Shown: one piece after another, positions 31,601 to 43,173 of the stretch
How positions within the stretch are numbered: the first letter of the stretch is position 1
How the letters are laid out: each line of letters begins with the position of its first letter
NCBI GenBank assembly: GCA_023525975.1
Contig: CM042038.1
Location: forward strand, 10,231,272-10,295,271
DNA length: 64,000 nucleotides
DNA from: Smallanthus sonchifolius
Taxonomy: Eukaryota > Streptophyta > Magnoliopsida > Asterales > Asteraceae
Direction: 5' to 3'
Translations under genes and position numbers: made by a program
Notes under the pieces: generated by a model
What the model saw: only the letters and a program-made list of their open reading frames with translations
Told to the model about the DNA's origin: nothing
Databases searched by the model: none

Positions 31601-34600
31601 CTTCGAGTTCTTTGTTGAGTACAGAGGCCAGGGGAAGAAAGAATCAGCGGGAAAGTCGTCAGAGCAAAAGGAGGAGTGTGTCTAAGGCTCGGAAGGATGT
31701 GGTATGTTGGAATTGTAATGAAGTAGGACACTTTAGGAATCAGTGTTCGAAACAGAAGAAAGAAATAAACTCTGCAGGAGACTACAATGATGATGATGAT
31801 GCGTTAGTTTGTAGTGTGGAGAGCAGTGTGGATTCCTGGGTCATGGATTCTGGTGCTTCATTTCACGCTACCCACAGCAGTGAAGCACTGCAGAATTTGA
31901 AAGAGGGTGACTTTGGAAAGGTAAAACTGGCGAATGATGAGGTACTTGATGTTACGGGCATGGGTGACATTGTTTTGAAGACTTCAGTCGCTTCGTGGAC
32001 TTTAAGAGATGTCAGGGTTATTCCAAGTCTGAAAAGGTTGTTGATTTCAGTTGGCCAGTTGGATGATCAGGGACATGAAGTTAAGTTCGGGAATGGACAG
32101 TGGAAGGTTGTCAAAGGGAATATGGTCATGGCTCGTGGAAAGAAAAGAGGCTCATTATACATGGTCAGTATACCATCAGAAGGAAGTGACGTTCCAGTTC
32201 CGAAGAAAAACAAAGTCGAGTTCACAGAATCTCAGGGACAGAAGAGGGTTTCCTTTGCAAGAGAGAAACCTAGAGTCACAGGGAAGATTCGGGATGAACG
32301 AGTTTGGAAGGTCAAACCAGTAGGGGGACATCGTGACAGTGGGAGCGCAAGGTGTGTTTCAGTTACAGTTTCAGAACGACAGTGGGTTAAAAAGACCAGA
32401 ATTCCAGATGGAAAAGTCTCTCCAGAGAATGTCTTGCTAGTTATGGAGAGTGTGTGTTCTCAGGATTTCTTAGGATTCGGCAGTTCGTTTAAGTGGGAGC
32501 CGGCAAGGACAGAGAACGAGTCACAGGTTATGACTGATGAGTTGAGGCTCAGTGGGAGCTTCAACGTGCCTTCAGGTTAATTGTCGAGAAGGCTGCTGCA
32601 ACTAGGTGAAAAAGAAAGATTACAAGATGTACAGATGTTGAAGACTATTGGGCGTTGTTCGAGCCTCCAAGTGGGAGATTGTTGGGCTAATTGGTGTGGA
32701 GGCCCGATCAAGGGAGGGTGGCCGGTCCTAGCCTTGGGTTGGCCCACACGTCTTTATTTAGCCGGCTCTAGTTATCTCTATGTGGGCTTGGGCCTAACTT
32801 GGGGATTAAGTTACCTAACCCTAGATTAGTCTCTATATATTGATATCATTGTACTTGTAATTTTGTGAGCACCTGAATAATAAAGAAACCCTAGTTGCAG
32901 CACAGTGGACGTAGGTCAGCTGACCGAACCACTTTAAATCTTCGTGTAGTTTATTGCTTTCGTGTGTGTGTGTTCAGTTTAGTGTGTGTGTTTAATCCTA
33001 ACGATCCTAACAAACACTTGCAGTTTCGAGAGGTCAACATGATCAATGAACCATACTTTTAACAATCAAGTTAAAGGGTATGGAGATTGTTTAATGGCCG
33101 TAGATATGAAAGTCTGCTCCATCTCCTGAATGTGGTCTATGTAATATACAAGTTAATTACAATAAATGAGTTCTTATTTTCTTTATTCATTTTTTAGTTT
33201 AAACTGTGGCTTATTAACTAGACACATACATATACAATAATCTTTGAATTACGATTATAATATCTGCTATATATATTTTTTTTCTTGATCACGACATTCA
33301 CGACTATATGTTTTGTTTTCACATTATTGTCTTAACATAAAACCAATTTCCTAAGCAGTTTGTGCTGTTAACTAAATGCATATATGTAAATTCATTTTCT
33401 AGCTTATCTGTTTAGTGGTCTATTTTCTTCTTTCTTGCTTCTTCTGACGAGTACTGTGGAGTTGAGACAAATAAATTATTCTGTGACTATGGCTAAACAA
33501 AAGTGAGCTATACAGGGATCCCATTAAATCCGATATGTTTTCTTTTAACCGTTACATGACTTAATTTCATCAACTTGTTTAATTGCAGGCTGAATCTCTG
33601 GTTAAAGCTCAACAAGACATAGGCGAAACCATGGGGCAATTAGGGTTAGTATTTGTTAAACTAAATAAGTTTGAAACCGAGGAAGCTGTGTTCATCTCTC
33701 AGAAAACGAGATCCAGAGATATGAAAAATATGGCGACTTCTTCTGTCAAATCAAGCAGATTGTATCGGGAATTGAATGCACAAACCATCAAACATTTGGT
33801 AACTTCTAGATACCTCAGTGGAACTGGCAAAATGGCTGATCGGGTTGACCTGTATCACTTTTTGTTCAAAATTTCTTTAAATTATTAGTGTGTTAAATAT
33901 GAGTACAAATGCTAAATAATTTCAATAATAATGTAACTTTATTTGAATGAAAATAAATTAGGACTTTTTATGCATTAATTTCTAATGGTACACTTTTGCT
34001 CTAACTCCTTTTCTTTAAATCTGTTTCTTTAACCTGTTAGAGACAAAAAAAAGTAACTTGAATCGAACCAATTATAATTAAATGGGTAAACTGCCACATT
34101 CATAGTAATTTCACCTCTATTTTTTTGTTTTTGAAAGGCGATTTCACCTCTATTGTAAGAGTAACATGTTGTTTTGATGGGCACAGGACAAGCTTCATGA
34201 CTACCTAGGGGTGATGTTAGATGTGAATAATGCTTATTCAGATCGATCAAATGCTTTGTTAACAGTACAGACTGTTGTATCAGAGCTTTCAATTCTAAAT
34301 TCAAGAATTGAAAAACTTGAAGCAGCTGCATTCAAGATATTTGGTGCTGACAGGTCTAGAATTCAGAAAATAGACGAGTTGAAAGACACCATCAGAGTTA
34401 CAGAAGATGCGAAAAATAGTGCAGTCAGAGAATATAAACGTATAAAGGTAAAACAGTTCATATCGATTATCAGTTTCCCATACCCCGTTCTTGATAGTTG
34501 TTAATACTTCTAAGAGATCTTGATTATTGGTGTCATGGTGTGTAAATAATAATAATATATTAAAATGCAGGAGACTAACAAGACTGAATTTGAGAGGCTT

Positions 34601-35121
34601 AACGAAGAGAAGCGTGAAGATTTCTTTGGGATGTTGAAAGGGTTCGTTGTTAATCAGGTACCATATTCTTGTAATCTTATCCTTATTGCTTGGTACATAT
34701 TTTGTAGATACGTGGTTGCGTAACGGGTCAAATCTGGTTATTCCTAATATGTGTCAAAATGGGTGGATTGACCTACAAAAACAATCTCAATCTAAATTCT
34801 TAAATAAAAACAGTTTAGAAGGTTGTACACAAAAATAAGACATCTGACAACTTTCAATCTGTTTGACCCATTAAACTCGTGTGAGATAAAACATAACCTA
34901 AATCGACCTAATTCTTAAATAAATTGGTTGAATGACACCACTTTCAATTTGACATGATTTTTTTAAATGAAGATGGAGATTGTGTCATGTTTTTGAGTAG
35001 ATTTAATTTGAATGAAGCATATTATGGTCTGTTTGTATAACAGGCAGGATATGCAGAGAAGATGGCAAGTGTATGGGAAACATTTGCCAAGGAAACAAGC
35101 GGATATGCACAAAATTTGTAG
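28695..35121 (+). CDS. SNX2: Sorting nexin 2 (PX-BAR), retromer-associated
   Basis: Five exons, 28695-29648, 33589-33798, 34187-34447, 34571-34657 and 35044-35121, are each a whole number of codons and give 529 aa. SNX2 proteins bind phosphatidylinositol 3-phosphate and curve endosomal membranes with SNX1 and the retromer. The N-terminus is acidic and disordered. The PX domain spans about 116-237 (SSYFLRISVTDP, RRRF at 164-167, FIPTRPDKG). The BAR coiled-coil region is about 300-525, with MGQLGLVFVKL and VVSELSILNSRIEKLE. It ends WETFAKETSGYAQNL, typical of the family. Intron 1 (29649-33588) is swollen by the copia element at 30178-33012 in the same orientation. Length is slightly below the Arabidopsis SNX2A/B sizes. 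The first of two adjacent ATGs was chosen as start. Confidence 0.95.
30178..30508 (+). repeat. 5' LTR of the copia element
   Basis: It carries a TATA-like CTCTATATATTG near 30330 and an AATAATAAAG polyadenylation-like signal near 30375, so it could start or end transcripts within the SNX2 intron. Confidence 0.9.
31022..32580 (+). pseudogene. Copia gag-protease ORF with a frameshift
   Basis: It starts MATDGKVIIEKFDGNKFGWW (31022), a typical copia gag start. Near 31215-31225 the frame breaks: the continuing family sequence (LSENVAYNIQKETSAKG) is in another frame, which then runs to 32580. The second part has the UBN2-type gag core, a zinc knuckle CWNCNEVGHFRNQC, and the aspartic protease site DSWVMDSGASFHATHS. 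Reading continues to GSLYMV, where the gag-pre-integrase region would begin, followed by about 130 codons not like integrase or RT. The frameshift is probably a small indel, though a translational shift cannot be excluded. Confidence 0.85.
32680..33012 (+). repeat. 3' LTR of the copia element
   Basis: It is 333 bp and nearly identical to the 5' LTR, with an extra TG in the TGTG run near 32961-32971. Confidence 0.9.
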
Positions 35122-35340
35122 CTGAAAGTTGGATTTATGTTCATGTTTCTGTTAGTGGTGTTATTGTAAGTGAGATATTAACCGCCACTGCCTAAATTTT
35201 GTGCAGCAACCACCCAAATAGTGTTTTAAAATGTGTATTTTAAGTGACACTATGTCCAGAATGTGCATTATCTTTTTTACAACATCACCCCCAAAAAAGC
35301 TAAAGAATGAAAGGATGGTCCATAAACTACTGATCTAACT

Positions 35341-38207
35341 TCATTCCCTTGTCAAAGGGCCGTCACCCCCGCTACCACCTTCATCCCCGGAGCTTGTTGC
35401 GGTTTCCGGTCTAATTTGTTCTAGCTGCTGAAGAACTAGTTGTGCCTCTGGCCTAGCAGATGGAGATGGATCAACACAATGCAAAGCAAGTTTCAAAGTG
35501 TTCAACAACTCATCACCAATTGCAGTAGCATCCTTCATCAACTCCAAATCAAAAACTTCATTAGTCCATTCTTCTTTCACAATAGAAGCCACCCATTGTG
35601 GCAAATCAACGCCATCATCCACCTCTCCTGGTGATTTTCCGGTTAGGAGTTCTAACATGATGACACCAAGACTGTATATATCAGTCTTGGTGCTGGCTTT
35701 CTTGAGCTTAGAAAGCTCAGGTGCCCGGTACCCTAGCACACGCGCTGTTGCAACCACGTTCGAATTCCCAGCAGCTGTCATTAACCGTGACAACCCGTAA
35801 TCCCCAATCTTAGGGTTGAGATTGTCATCAAGAAGAACATTGTTTGATGTTAGGTTTCCATGGATTATGTTTTGTTGCATGTGGAGGTTGAGTAAACCTC
35901 TTGTCATTCCTTTCATTATTCTCATTCTCGTCGGCCAATAAATCGACATATTGGGTCCCCGAGCTACATCAAAATTCACTAAAAGGTTACGACTTGATGT
36001 ATATGTATTTGTATATCATAGTAGTCCGAGGCTCAACACACACTCAAAATGCAAAGGGTGAGCCTGTCGCCTAGGTGCAAGACGCTTAAAATGCACGTGC
36101 CTAAGACAAGCAAAACGCACATGTATTCTAGGCCATTTTTTAGCTGTTTTAGACATGTTTAGGCTAGTTCAAACTGTTTATTTTTGCTTTTTTTGCACAT
36201 TCAAGGTTTTTTTTTCAAGATTTTGCACCTTGCGTGCAGCAAAGGCGGTTTTGGTGCGCCTCACCTAGGCTAACGCCTTTGACTACTATGATGTATATGC
36301 ATATGTATATGTGTGAAGAAATTACCATGGATGAAAGAAGCAAGGCTTCCTTTGGGCATATAATCAAAAACAAGAAGTTTCTCCCCTTTTGGACCCAAAT
36401 AATAAGATCTCATTGCCAACAAATTTGGATGCCTAATTTTCCCAAGTGAATTCACTTCATTTTTGAACTCCTTTTGGTTCTTTGTAATCCTTTCTCTCAA
36501 CCTCTTCACAGCCACTTGAATCCCTTCCACTAAAGTAGCCTTATAAACAGTTCCATAAGTACTCTTTCCCATTATCTCTGCTGTTGCACACAAGAGATCA
36601 TCAGCTGTAAACTCAATCCCACCTTCAAAATGTACAAGCTTCCCTCCACCCTCTCCCGCTTCGGCCACTGCCGTCTCCTCCACCGGAATTTCCTTTGCAG
36701 GGCCCACTCTACCTTGTTCACTATCCTTTTGTTTCACATTGTCTTTTTTCTTTAACAAGCAGCACAAAAGTATACAACAAAGTAACAGAAAAGCTGCTAT
36801 TAAAGCTCCACCTACAATGAGCAAGATATCTTTGGTCTTTGTTTTCCGGTGGCGGCTCTCCGCCGCCGGAGGTGTGGTGCACGCGGCGGAAGGGCTGTAC
36901 CCGCAAAGGTCAAGATTTCCCACGAAAATACTTGGATCGAATTTTGACGCGAGTTGAACCGGGACATGACCAGATAGATTGTTGTAGGACACATTCAAGA
37001 ATGCAACATTCAGTTGACCACCCAAGAAAACTGGGATTTGACCAGTGAGATTGTTGTGAGCTAAATTCAATGAAGTGAGTGAACTCAAATCAGAGAAGCT
37101 GTTGGGTATGCTGCCATTAATGGAGTTGTAAGAAAGATCCAAACGTTTAAGCTTAACAAGTTTTCCAATTTCAATTGGGATTTCCTCATTAAATTGGTTA
37201 TGACTAAACGAAATCTCTTCAAGATCAGTCAACTTGCTTAAAGATAATGGGATTCTTCCAGTGAAGAAATTATGGTCAAAAGTCAAAGATTTGACCAAGG
37301 GTTTACCACCATTTACCCCACCACCCCAAGAATCAGGGATAACCCCTGAAAAATTGTTGTACTGGAGAGATAAAAACATGAGAGAATTGGATTGAGTGAG
37401 TGACACAGGAATGGAATTTGACAAAGAATTCAAACTCAAATTGATGTTAGAAAGCACAGTGCAATTCCCAAGGGAATCAGGGATTCCACCCACCAAAGAA
37501 TTATTACCAAAGTCAAGATCTTGAAGGAGTTTGCATGAACCCAATGTAGGAGGGATTGAACCTGTAAACTTATTATTGTACAACTGAAGCCCTCTGAGAT
37601 TTGGCAAGAACCCTAATTCCCTTGGAATTGAACCTCCAATGACATTATCATGGAGACTAAGCTTTCTTAGAGCTTGAAATTGACCAATTTTTGAAGTGAT
37701 TTGACCACCTAAACCTCTCCATGGCAGTTGTATGACAATAACCTGTCCCTGAGCACACTTGATCCCTTCCCAACCACCAGAACAAGCTCCATAACCACTA
37801 TCATTCCAGCTTTTCAAGAAACCATTTGGGTCAGTTAGCCCTAGTTTGAAAGATTGGAGGGCTTGAAAGTCTGATTCTGTTACTATAATCCCATCCCAAG
37901 ATTGGCTTGAAACAACAAAGGGTAAGCAGCAAATGAGTAGGTGTGTCAGTAAGGTGAAAAAGTGTGTGTTTTTCTTCCATTTTTGTTTCTGTTTCTTGAA
38001 GCCAGTCTTGCGTTTGTGTAAAGATTGTTTTTTTGTTGAAAAATGAAGAGTTTTTAGTGATGGGTGTATGTGGAAATAACTGGAAATGAGTACGTGTAGT
38101 AGGAAGGTGAAGTAGTGTGTGTGTTTCTTGCATTTTTCTTTCTTCTTGCTGTGAAAAATGAGGGTTTTGTGAAAAGGGTATTTGTGGAAAGTGAAAAAGG
38201 ACGCCAT
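35341..38207 (-). CDS. IMK2: IMK2-like LRR receptor pseudokinase
   Basis: Two exons, 38207-36326 and 35963-35341, give 834 aa. The N-terminus is followed by SQSWDGIIVTESDFQAL, then the LRRNT and about nine to ten LRRs (about 105-430). A transmembrane segment lies at 461-485, and the kinase fold at about 545-800 begins GKSTYGTVYKA, with VAVK lysine 568. The catalytic loop reads HGN (662-664) instead of HRD, and DFG is GDYG (681-684). Catalysis is therefore unlikely, as is known for IMK2-type receptors of meristems. SKGSL/ARGP and LPQWVASIVKEEWTNEVFDLEL match the family closely. The leader before SWDG is about 70 residues longer than in Arabidopsis and seems duplicated. The only upstream in-frame ATG further out is at 38408. 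The gene is convergent with SNX2, 219 bp apart. Confidence 0.93.
36017..36290. mobile_element. MITE in the IMK2 intron
   Basis: Perfect 10-bp inverted ends CATAGTAGTC (36017-36026) and GACTACTATG (36281-36290) continue imperfectly (CGAGGC/AAAGGC). Flanks TTGTATAT and ATGTATAT form an 8-bp duplication with one mismatch. It has CCTAGGTGC/GCGCCTCACCTAGG motifs inside. It fills most of the 362-bp intron. Confidence 0.65.
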
Positions 38208-40890
38208 TGATGAACCAAGAAGATCGAAGAATCCCCTGTTTTGGACTTTAGACAGAGCCGTGCTAATATGAAACAGAGAGATGAATAGTGATTTTTTGGT
38301 GCGATGTGATAGATGAACAAGTTTGCTGATGTTTGCACGTGACGGGCACGCTTCCGGACTCAGAGATCGATGCAGGTATCTTTTTACAAAATTACGAGTA
38401 ATATACAAATACTCGGAAGTCGGGAATCATTTTTTCTACTGACGTATAAAGTCTATAGATGCGAGAAGAAATAATTATTAAATTAATTTCTCACGTGTCT
38501 AATAAACACACGTTATCATACGGTTCATAAAGATGATGAAAAATGTTATACGGCTTTATATAGAATCTGTTAGTATTGTATACCGTCATATTAGTCGATT
38601 TTGTGTTAATTAGAAAGCTATATTACCCGTATTGCTTTCTATCATACGTCTCGTATAAGAGAAAAGCATAACTTATACGGCTGATAGAAGAAAATCTCAA
38701 CTCATTCAGCCTATGTAACATCTGGTATTTTAATAAAGGTTAGGTCCGTATTTGAAGTAAAGTATAATGTAAATTTAAACGTTTTGTTTAAATAATAATA
38801 AATTTATAATTTATAGTGTTATTTTAAATTATATTCTTTCTAATATTAGCTTATTATAAAATATTTAAAAAAATATATCATATTTGTTGTTAGTTAGAAT
38901 ATAATAATATATGATTAGTGATAGATACTTTGTGGGATAAATGTCAAATTCCATTGTCCACTCATGTGTGTAATTATGTCTAATTGACTTTAGTTTGTTG
39001 TGATAGGGTTGCACATATATGTGGACTATGAGACATAGGATTGGCCTTAATGATAGATTCGATTTAAGGTAAACACAAAATTCTCATTTTTTATTTTAAA
39101 ATTCTTTTACAATAATATTAAAACCTTTTATTTTTATTTTTCTTGAACGACGCCGATATTTTATAAAATCTTACTAGATCAAATCAAAGTTACATAGAGA
39201 ACAAAGAAAAAAAGAGCAATTACAAGTTATCGAAATTCAACGTCAGTTTTCTCCAACGAGACCAATCAAGCTTGTTAGATCTTGATCTATTTTTGACCCT
39301 TAAAAAGTATTATGGAATTGCTGATCCTTTTTTACCCGTTTAATTTTGCTAAATGATTCTGGCAAAATCAAACACTTTAGTGACTTGATTTACCTTTTTA
39401 TGGTTGTTTTACTTTGACATTTAGGGTTAGAATGTTTTCTTTAGTTTAGTGTTAAAATGTCATGCCAGACATATTTGTTTTCTGTTTTGAGCGCGAAATT
39501 TCCATCGTAATGCGCTGGTCTTCTTTTAGTTTTAATCTGAGTTGAATTAAATATTCATCTAAATTCTATAAAAATGGGGTGTTGCATACGTGATGATTTC
39601 TTTTACTCTTTAAGTTTTCGTTTCTTACAGTAAATAGCATATCAATAATAAAAAAGTTTTACAAAAAATATCATAAATTTAAAAACATGTTCAAAAAGAA
39701 GGTTCTTAAATACAGTACGAATTGTAAATTAAATATAAGAAAATAAAACGCCCACGCCTGTAAAGAGGAGAATGATATAAAGACAATTTCTAGCGTTACA
39801 ATTATAAACTTATATTAAAGTGGAGCGCCAGTGAACAGTAATAATATAATATTTTATTAAATTCTTTGGCTTTTTTACTTAGGTGTGGGAGGTGGGTTCT
39901 GACTTACATTTTCAATAAACTGTTAAATATATTAATTACATGATTTTCTTTTTATTGTATGTTGTTTTGGGTTTTCTAGTAGTAATTTTAGATATAGATA
40001 GAAAAAACATAAGAAATATAATGAAATTTGATTATTACTATTACTAAAATTTATTGGTCGGTAAGTACAATGATGTTTTGTGTTTTTGTAGATTGGTAAT
40101 CAAACTTTTACATACTTTTCGTTTTCCCTCGACATACTATATATAAAATACAATTTTAACCCGTTTAATATTCTGCTAATTTTATTTTTCTGTAATAATT
40201 TTTTTTCGTTAACATTTTTTTAAAACGAAGTGCGTGGCTTTCTTTAGTTTTTTTATTAATGTTACAGTATATTTTTTTTTAGTCTAAGTTTATTCAAAGC
40301 CGATTATTTTTTTTGGATCGTGGGCTATAGTAAGTGTCGTTAGCGTTATGATAATGTGACCAGTATTGATATTAGCGGAAGCTGTCTCGATATTCGCTTT
40401 TATGATTTTCGGTTAGTCGAACCGATAATGACCAACCACGTCGCACGGGAGAAAAACGACCGAGCTACCGTCGCGAAGCGAGGGTTAAAGGAACTCGTTT
40501 TATGTAAGTTCTAAATTTTGTAATTCTTAATTCGTTTATACTTGAAAGCTAGTGGTACTTTGATGATATATTCTTTTTAAATAATTTACCCAAGTATTTT
40601 AAGGGGTGGTGTGATTCACGATATTAATATTTTATGCTTTTTTTTAACTGTCATTGTTATCATTTTATATATTTTAAGCGGTCGTTATTTACTTTTCCAG
40701 TTGAATTTTGTTTTTATCGGGTCTTCACCATCTGCTGCCGAATCTATTTATTTAAATAATAAATATATATGTTTTTTTTCGAGATGCAAGAAAAAAAAAC
40801 TTATTTTGAGCAAAATTTCATTCTTGAAGATAAAGCGAAGATGCAAGAACTGTGGAAACATGAACGGTTATTGTACCGGGCACTGTTAGA
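38208..40890. other. Upstream region of the IMK2-like gene and AT-rich intergenic DNA
   Basis: Bases 38400-38720 repeat ATACGG-like words and may include promoter sequence. Bases 40430-40500 hold a CG-rich patch (CGTCGCGAAGCGAGG), probably a TE edge. I see no gene. Confidence 0.5.
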
Positions 40891-41056
40891 CAGTGGCGAA
40901 GCTTGAAGAAAAACGTAAAGGGGTCGCGACGAAATCCTATAATTTTTCTTTCCAATCAGGGGTCGGAACTTAATACTTATAAAATTTTCGGACGAATACG
41001 TATAAATTAATACTTCTAAGTGAAAAATCACGGGCCCTCACTAAGCTTCCCCCATG
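40891..41056. mobile_element. Short hAT-like MITE (CAGTGGCGAAGCTT family)
   Basis: The left end is CAGTGGCGAAGCTTGA and the right end, inverted, CATGGGGGAAGCTTAG. Flanks CTGTTAGA and TTGCTAGA agree at six of eight bases. A related copy lies at 42754-42934 with shared interior words such as TACGTAT. Confidence 0.6.
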
Positions 41057-41870
41057 TTGCTAGACGTGACGTAAACCTATGATGATCATGCTAATGATGA
41101 TTACGAACACACCGATAAATCTTACAAATGAAATCGAGCAAAAGTCAAGTGTAAATAAAGTGTAAACCTATGATGACCATGCTATTTGGATTGCCCGTAA
41201 CAACGAAAGTGAAAGTTGTGAGTGTCATTGGTCAAATTATTATTACAGAACTATGGATTATTATCGGTCAATTGGTCATAATTTGAATTATTAAAAATCC
41301 GATTTGCCTATTATGGTTATAATACTTACATTACCATCATTTGCTTACTGTATATTCCTTTTCACAAGTTATATTAGCTATTTTAACCGGTTCATATTAA
41401 CACCTTATAGTAGTGAATTAAGAACTTTTATTTATAATCACGAGATATGGATTCAATATAGTTAAACTTACACATGCCAACTAAATACGCAGTAAAGATA
41501 CAATCAAATGCATGTTGAATTATATTGTTAGCATTGGTTGCTAAATTATTAAGGTGAGAAAAACTTTGAAACATTATAACTTGATAAAGGCGAGAACGTA
41601 TGCACATCATCAACATATCAATGTAATGTTGAAAAGATAAAAACAGTTAGAAGGTGTTGCTTAGATTAGACAGATGTATCAATGGCGGTCTCTTTGTATG
41701 ATGCAATCACTAAATAATCACACCATCTTTGCTTTCGTGTATGTATTAAATTTTGTTAGCTAACTACCATCGATGGTACGTTTTTTTTAATGATAGTTAA
41801 AAGTCTAATACACAATAGTGGATTCACATATGACAAAAATTTAAGTTTGCATTTTGATGGAAATAAAGTC
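41057..41870. other. Intergenic sequence
   Basis: I see no gene or definable repeat here. Confidence 0.5.
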
Positions 41871-41879
41871 ACAAGTGTG

Positions 41880-42185
41880 AATCCTAAGGGGCGTAAAAAA
41901 AATCAAAAACCGAAAACGAAACCCTATCCGTATCCGGAAAAAACCAAACCAAATTGTGAATTCAGTTTTCGGTTAACGGATATACATTTTTTTGAACTCT
42001 CGAATAAACCGAATAAGTGATAACTATATATTGAATTCAGTTTATTCAATTTATACAATTTTTTTTATTCGGTTCGGGTAGACAAATTCCAATACGGTTT
42101 AGGTAACGGATAGGCCTAAAAAAATAAAAAACCGAATATATATATACCAAACAAACCGTAAACCGAACCATTAAACACCCTAAGT
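41880..42185. mobile_element. hAT-like non-autonomous element
   Basis: AACCG and CGGTT motifs alternate around AT-rich sequence, with AAGGGGCG near one end and ACACCCTAAG near the other. This is the layout of decayed hAT MITEs. No target duplication was found. Confidence 0.4.
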
Positions 42186-42753
42186 GCGACCATAAGCAGA
42201 TGCCTGGCCATTGATTTGGTTATAGAGGTATAATATACTCGGGGAAAATTGATAGCTTGATTATTTGATGAGATGCAAAAAGGCTTTTGTGATTTGGTTT
42301 GTTTTAGTAGTTCCGATTTTGAATTACAATAAAACAATACACGACTGGTGGTGAATTGACCCATGTCCAAAACGCAAGTCTTAGAAACATGAAAATTACA
42401 CGTAGAGAGGTGATCTTTTGCAATCCAAACTTCCTTTAGGCTAAACTTGTGTGTTCTTACTTAACCGATAAGTTATGTAATCTCATGTCCACCCAAGCTA
42501 AACCAGAATCAGTCTATCCGGCCCACTGGACTGAGCTGCCAGTAGGCTTTGCCACCTGTTAAGACCCAAACTCCCCCATTAATGGGCCTGTTTTGAATTG
42601 TAGTTTGGCCCAACCGATTGCAGACACCACTCTGTCTTGAAACCGGCCCAACCATCTCCCATGGCACCATGTAAGTCTCTGTTTTTCTTTAAGAATCTCT
42701 AAACTTACTACTAAATTTACACCAATATTCGTTACCCTTGATACCACTGAGAG

Positions 42754-42934
42754 CAAGGGCGGAGAAAAGTGAAGATTTTTTTCGCTCAGAAGTGTTAATA
42801 TATACGTATTCGGTCGATTTTTCACTCAATAGTTTTAATTTATACGTATTAGACCGAAAATTTTATAGTTCCGGCACCTCATGACAGGGAAAAAATCTCG
42901 GACCCTCCGTGTTTTTTTTCAAGCTCCGCCACTG
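42754..42934. mobile_element. Short hAT-like MITE, second copy
   Basis: The ends are CAAGGGCGGAG and, inverted, CAGTGGCGGAG. Flanks ACTGAGAG (42746-42753) and GCTGAGAG (42935-42942) match at seven of eight bases. It is in the opposite orientation to the copy at 40891. Confidence 0.7.
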
Positions 42935-43173
42935 GCTGAGAGTCTGTGAGGATTGTGAATTCATTGGGTTCTTTAAAAATGAAAGGCAGTTTTCACACAA
43001 TTTCCACATTATTCGTTTAAATGACTTTGGAATTTTGTAAAAAACAAAAAATTCACAACTGCAGCTAGTTAATTCAATGTAAACAAACTAAACAAATTCA
43101 AGAATTAGGTAATCCTTTCCCTTGGTAACAAATTTCTACCGGTAAATTGGTGTGAAAAAAATAACCTCGATCT

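Larger units (their letters stand above)
30178..33012 (+). mobile_element. Non-autonomous copia retrotransposon (gag-protease only) in SNX2 intron 1
   Basis: The 5' LTR is 30178-30508 and the 3' LTR 32680-33012, both TGTTGGG...TAACA. The target duplication AACAC is perfect (30173-30177 and 33013-33017). The primer site TGGTATCAGAGC (30511-30522) matches initiator tRNA-Met, and the polypurine tract AAGTGGGAGA is at 32669-32678. The LTRs differ by four substitutions (all C/T or G/A) and one 2-bp indel, about 1.2 percent, so the insertion is young. Integrase, reverse transcriptase and RNase H are absent, so movement would need another element's enzymes. It fits the TR-GAG class. Confidence 0.95.

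Noticed and set aside
36721..37048. Small frames over the IMK2-like exon
   Set aside because: Shadows of the receptor coding sequence.
42559..42825. 88-codon minus-strand frame near the small MITE
   Set aside because: It is partly inside the MITE and has no recognisable features.
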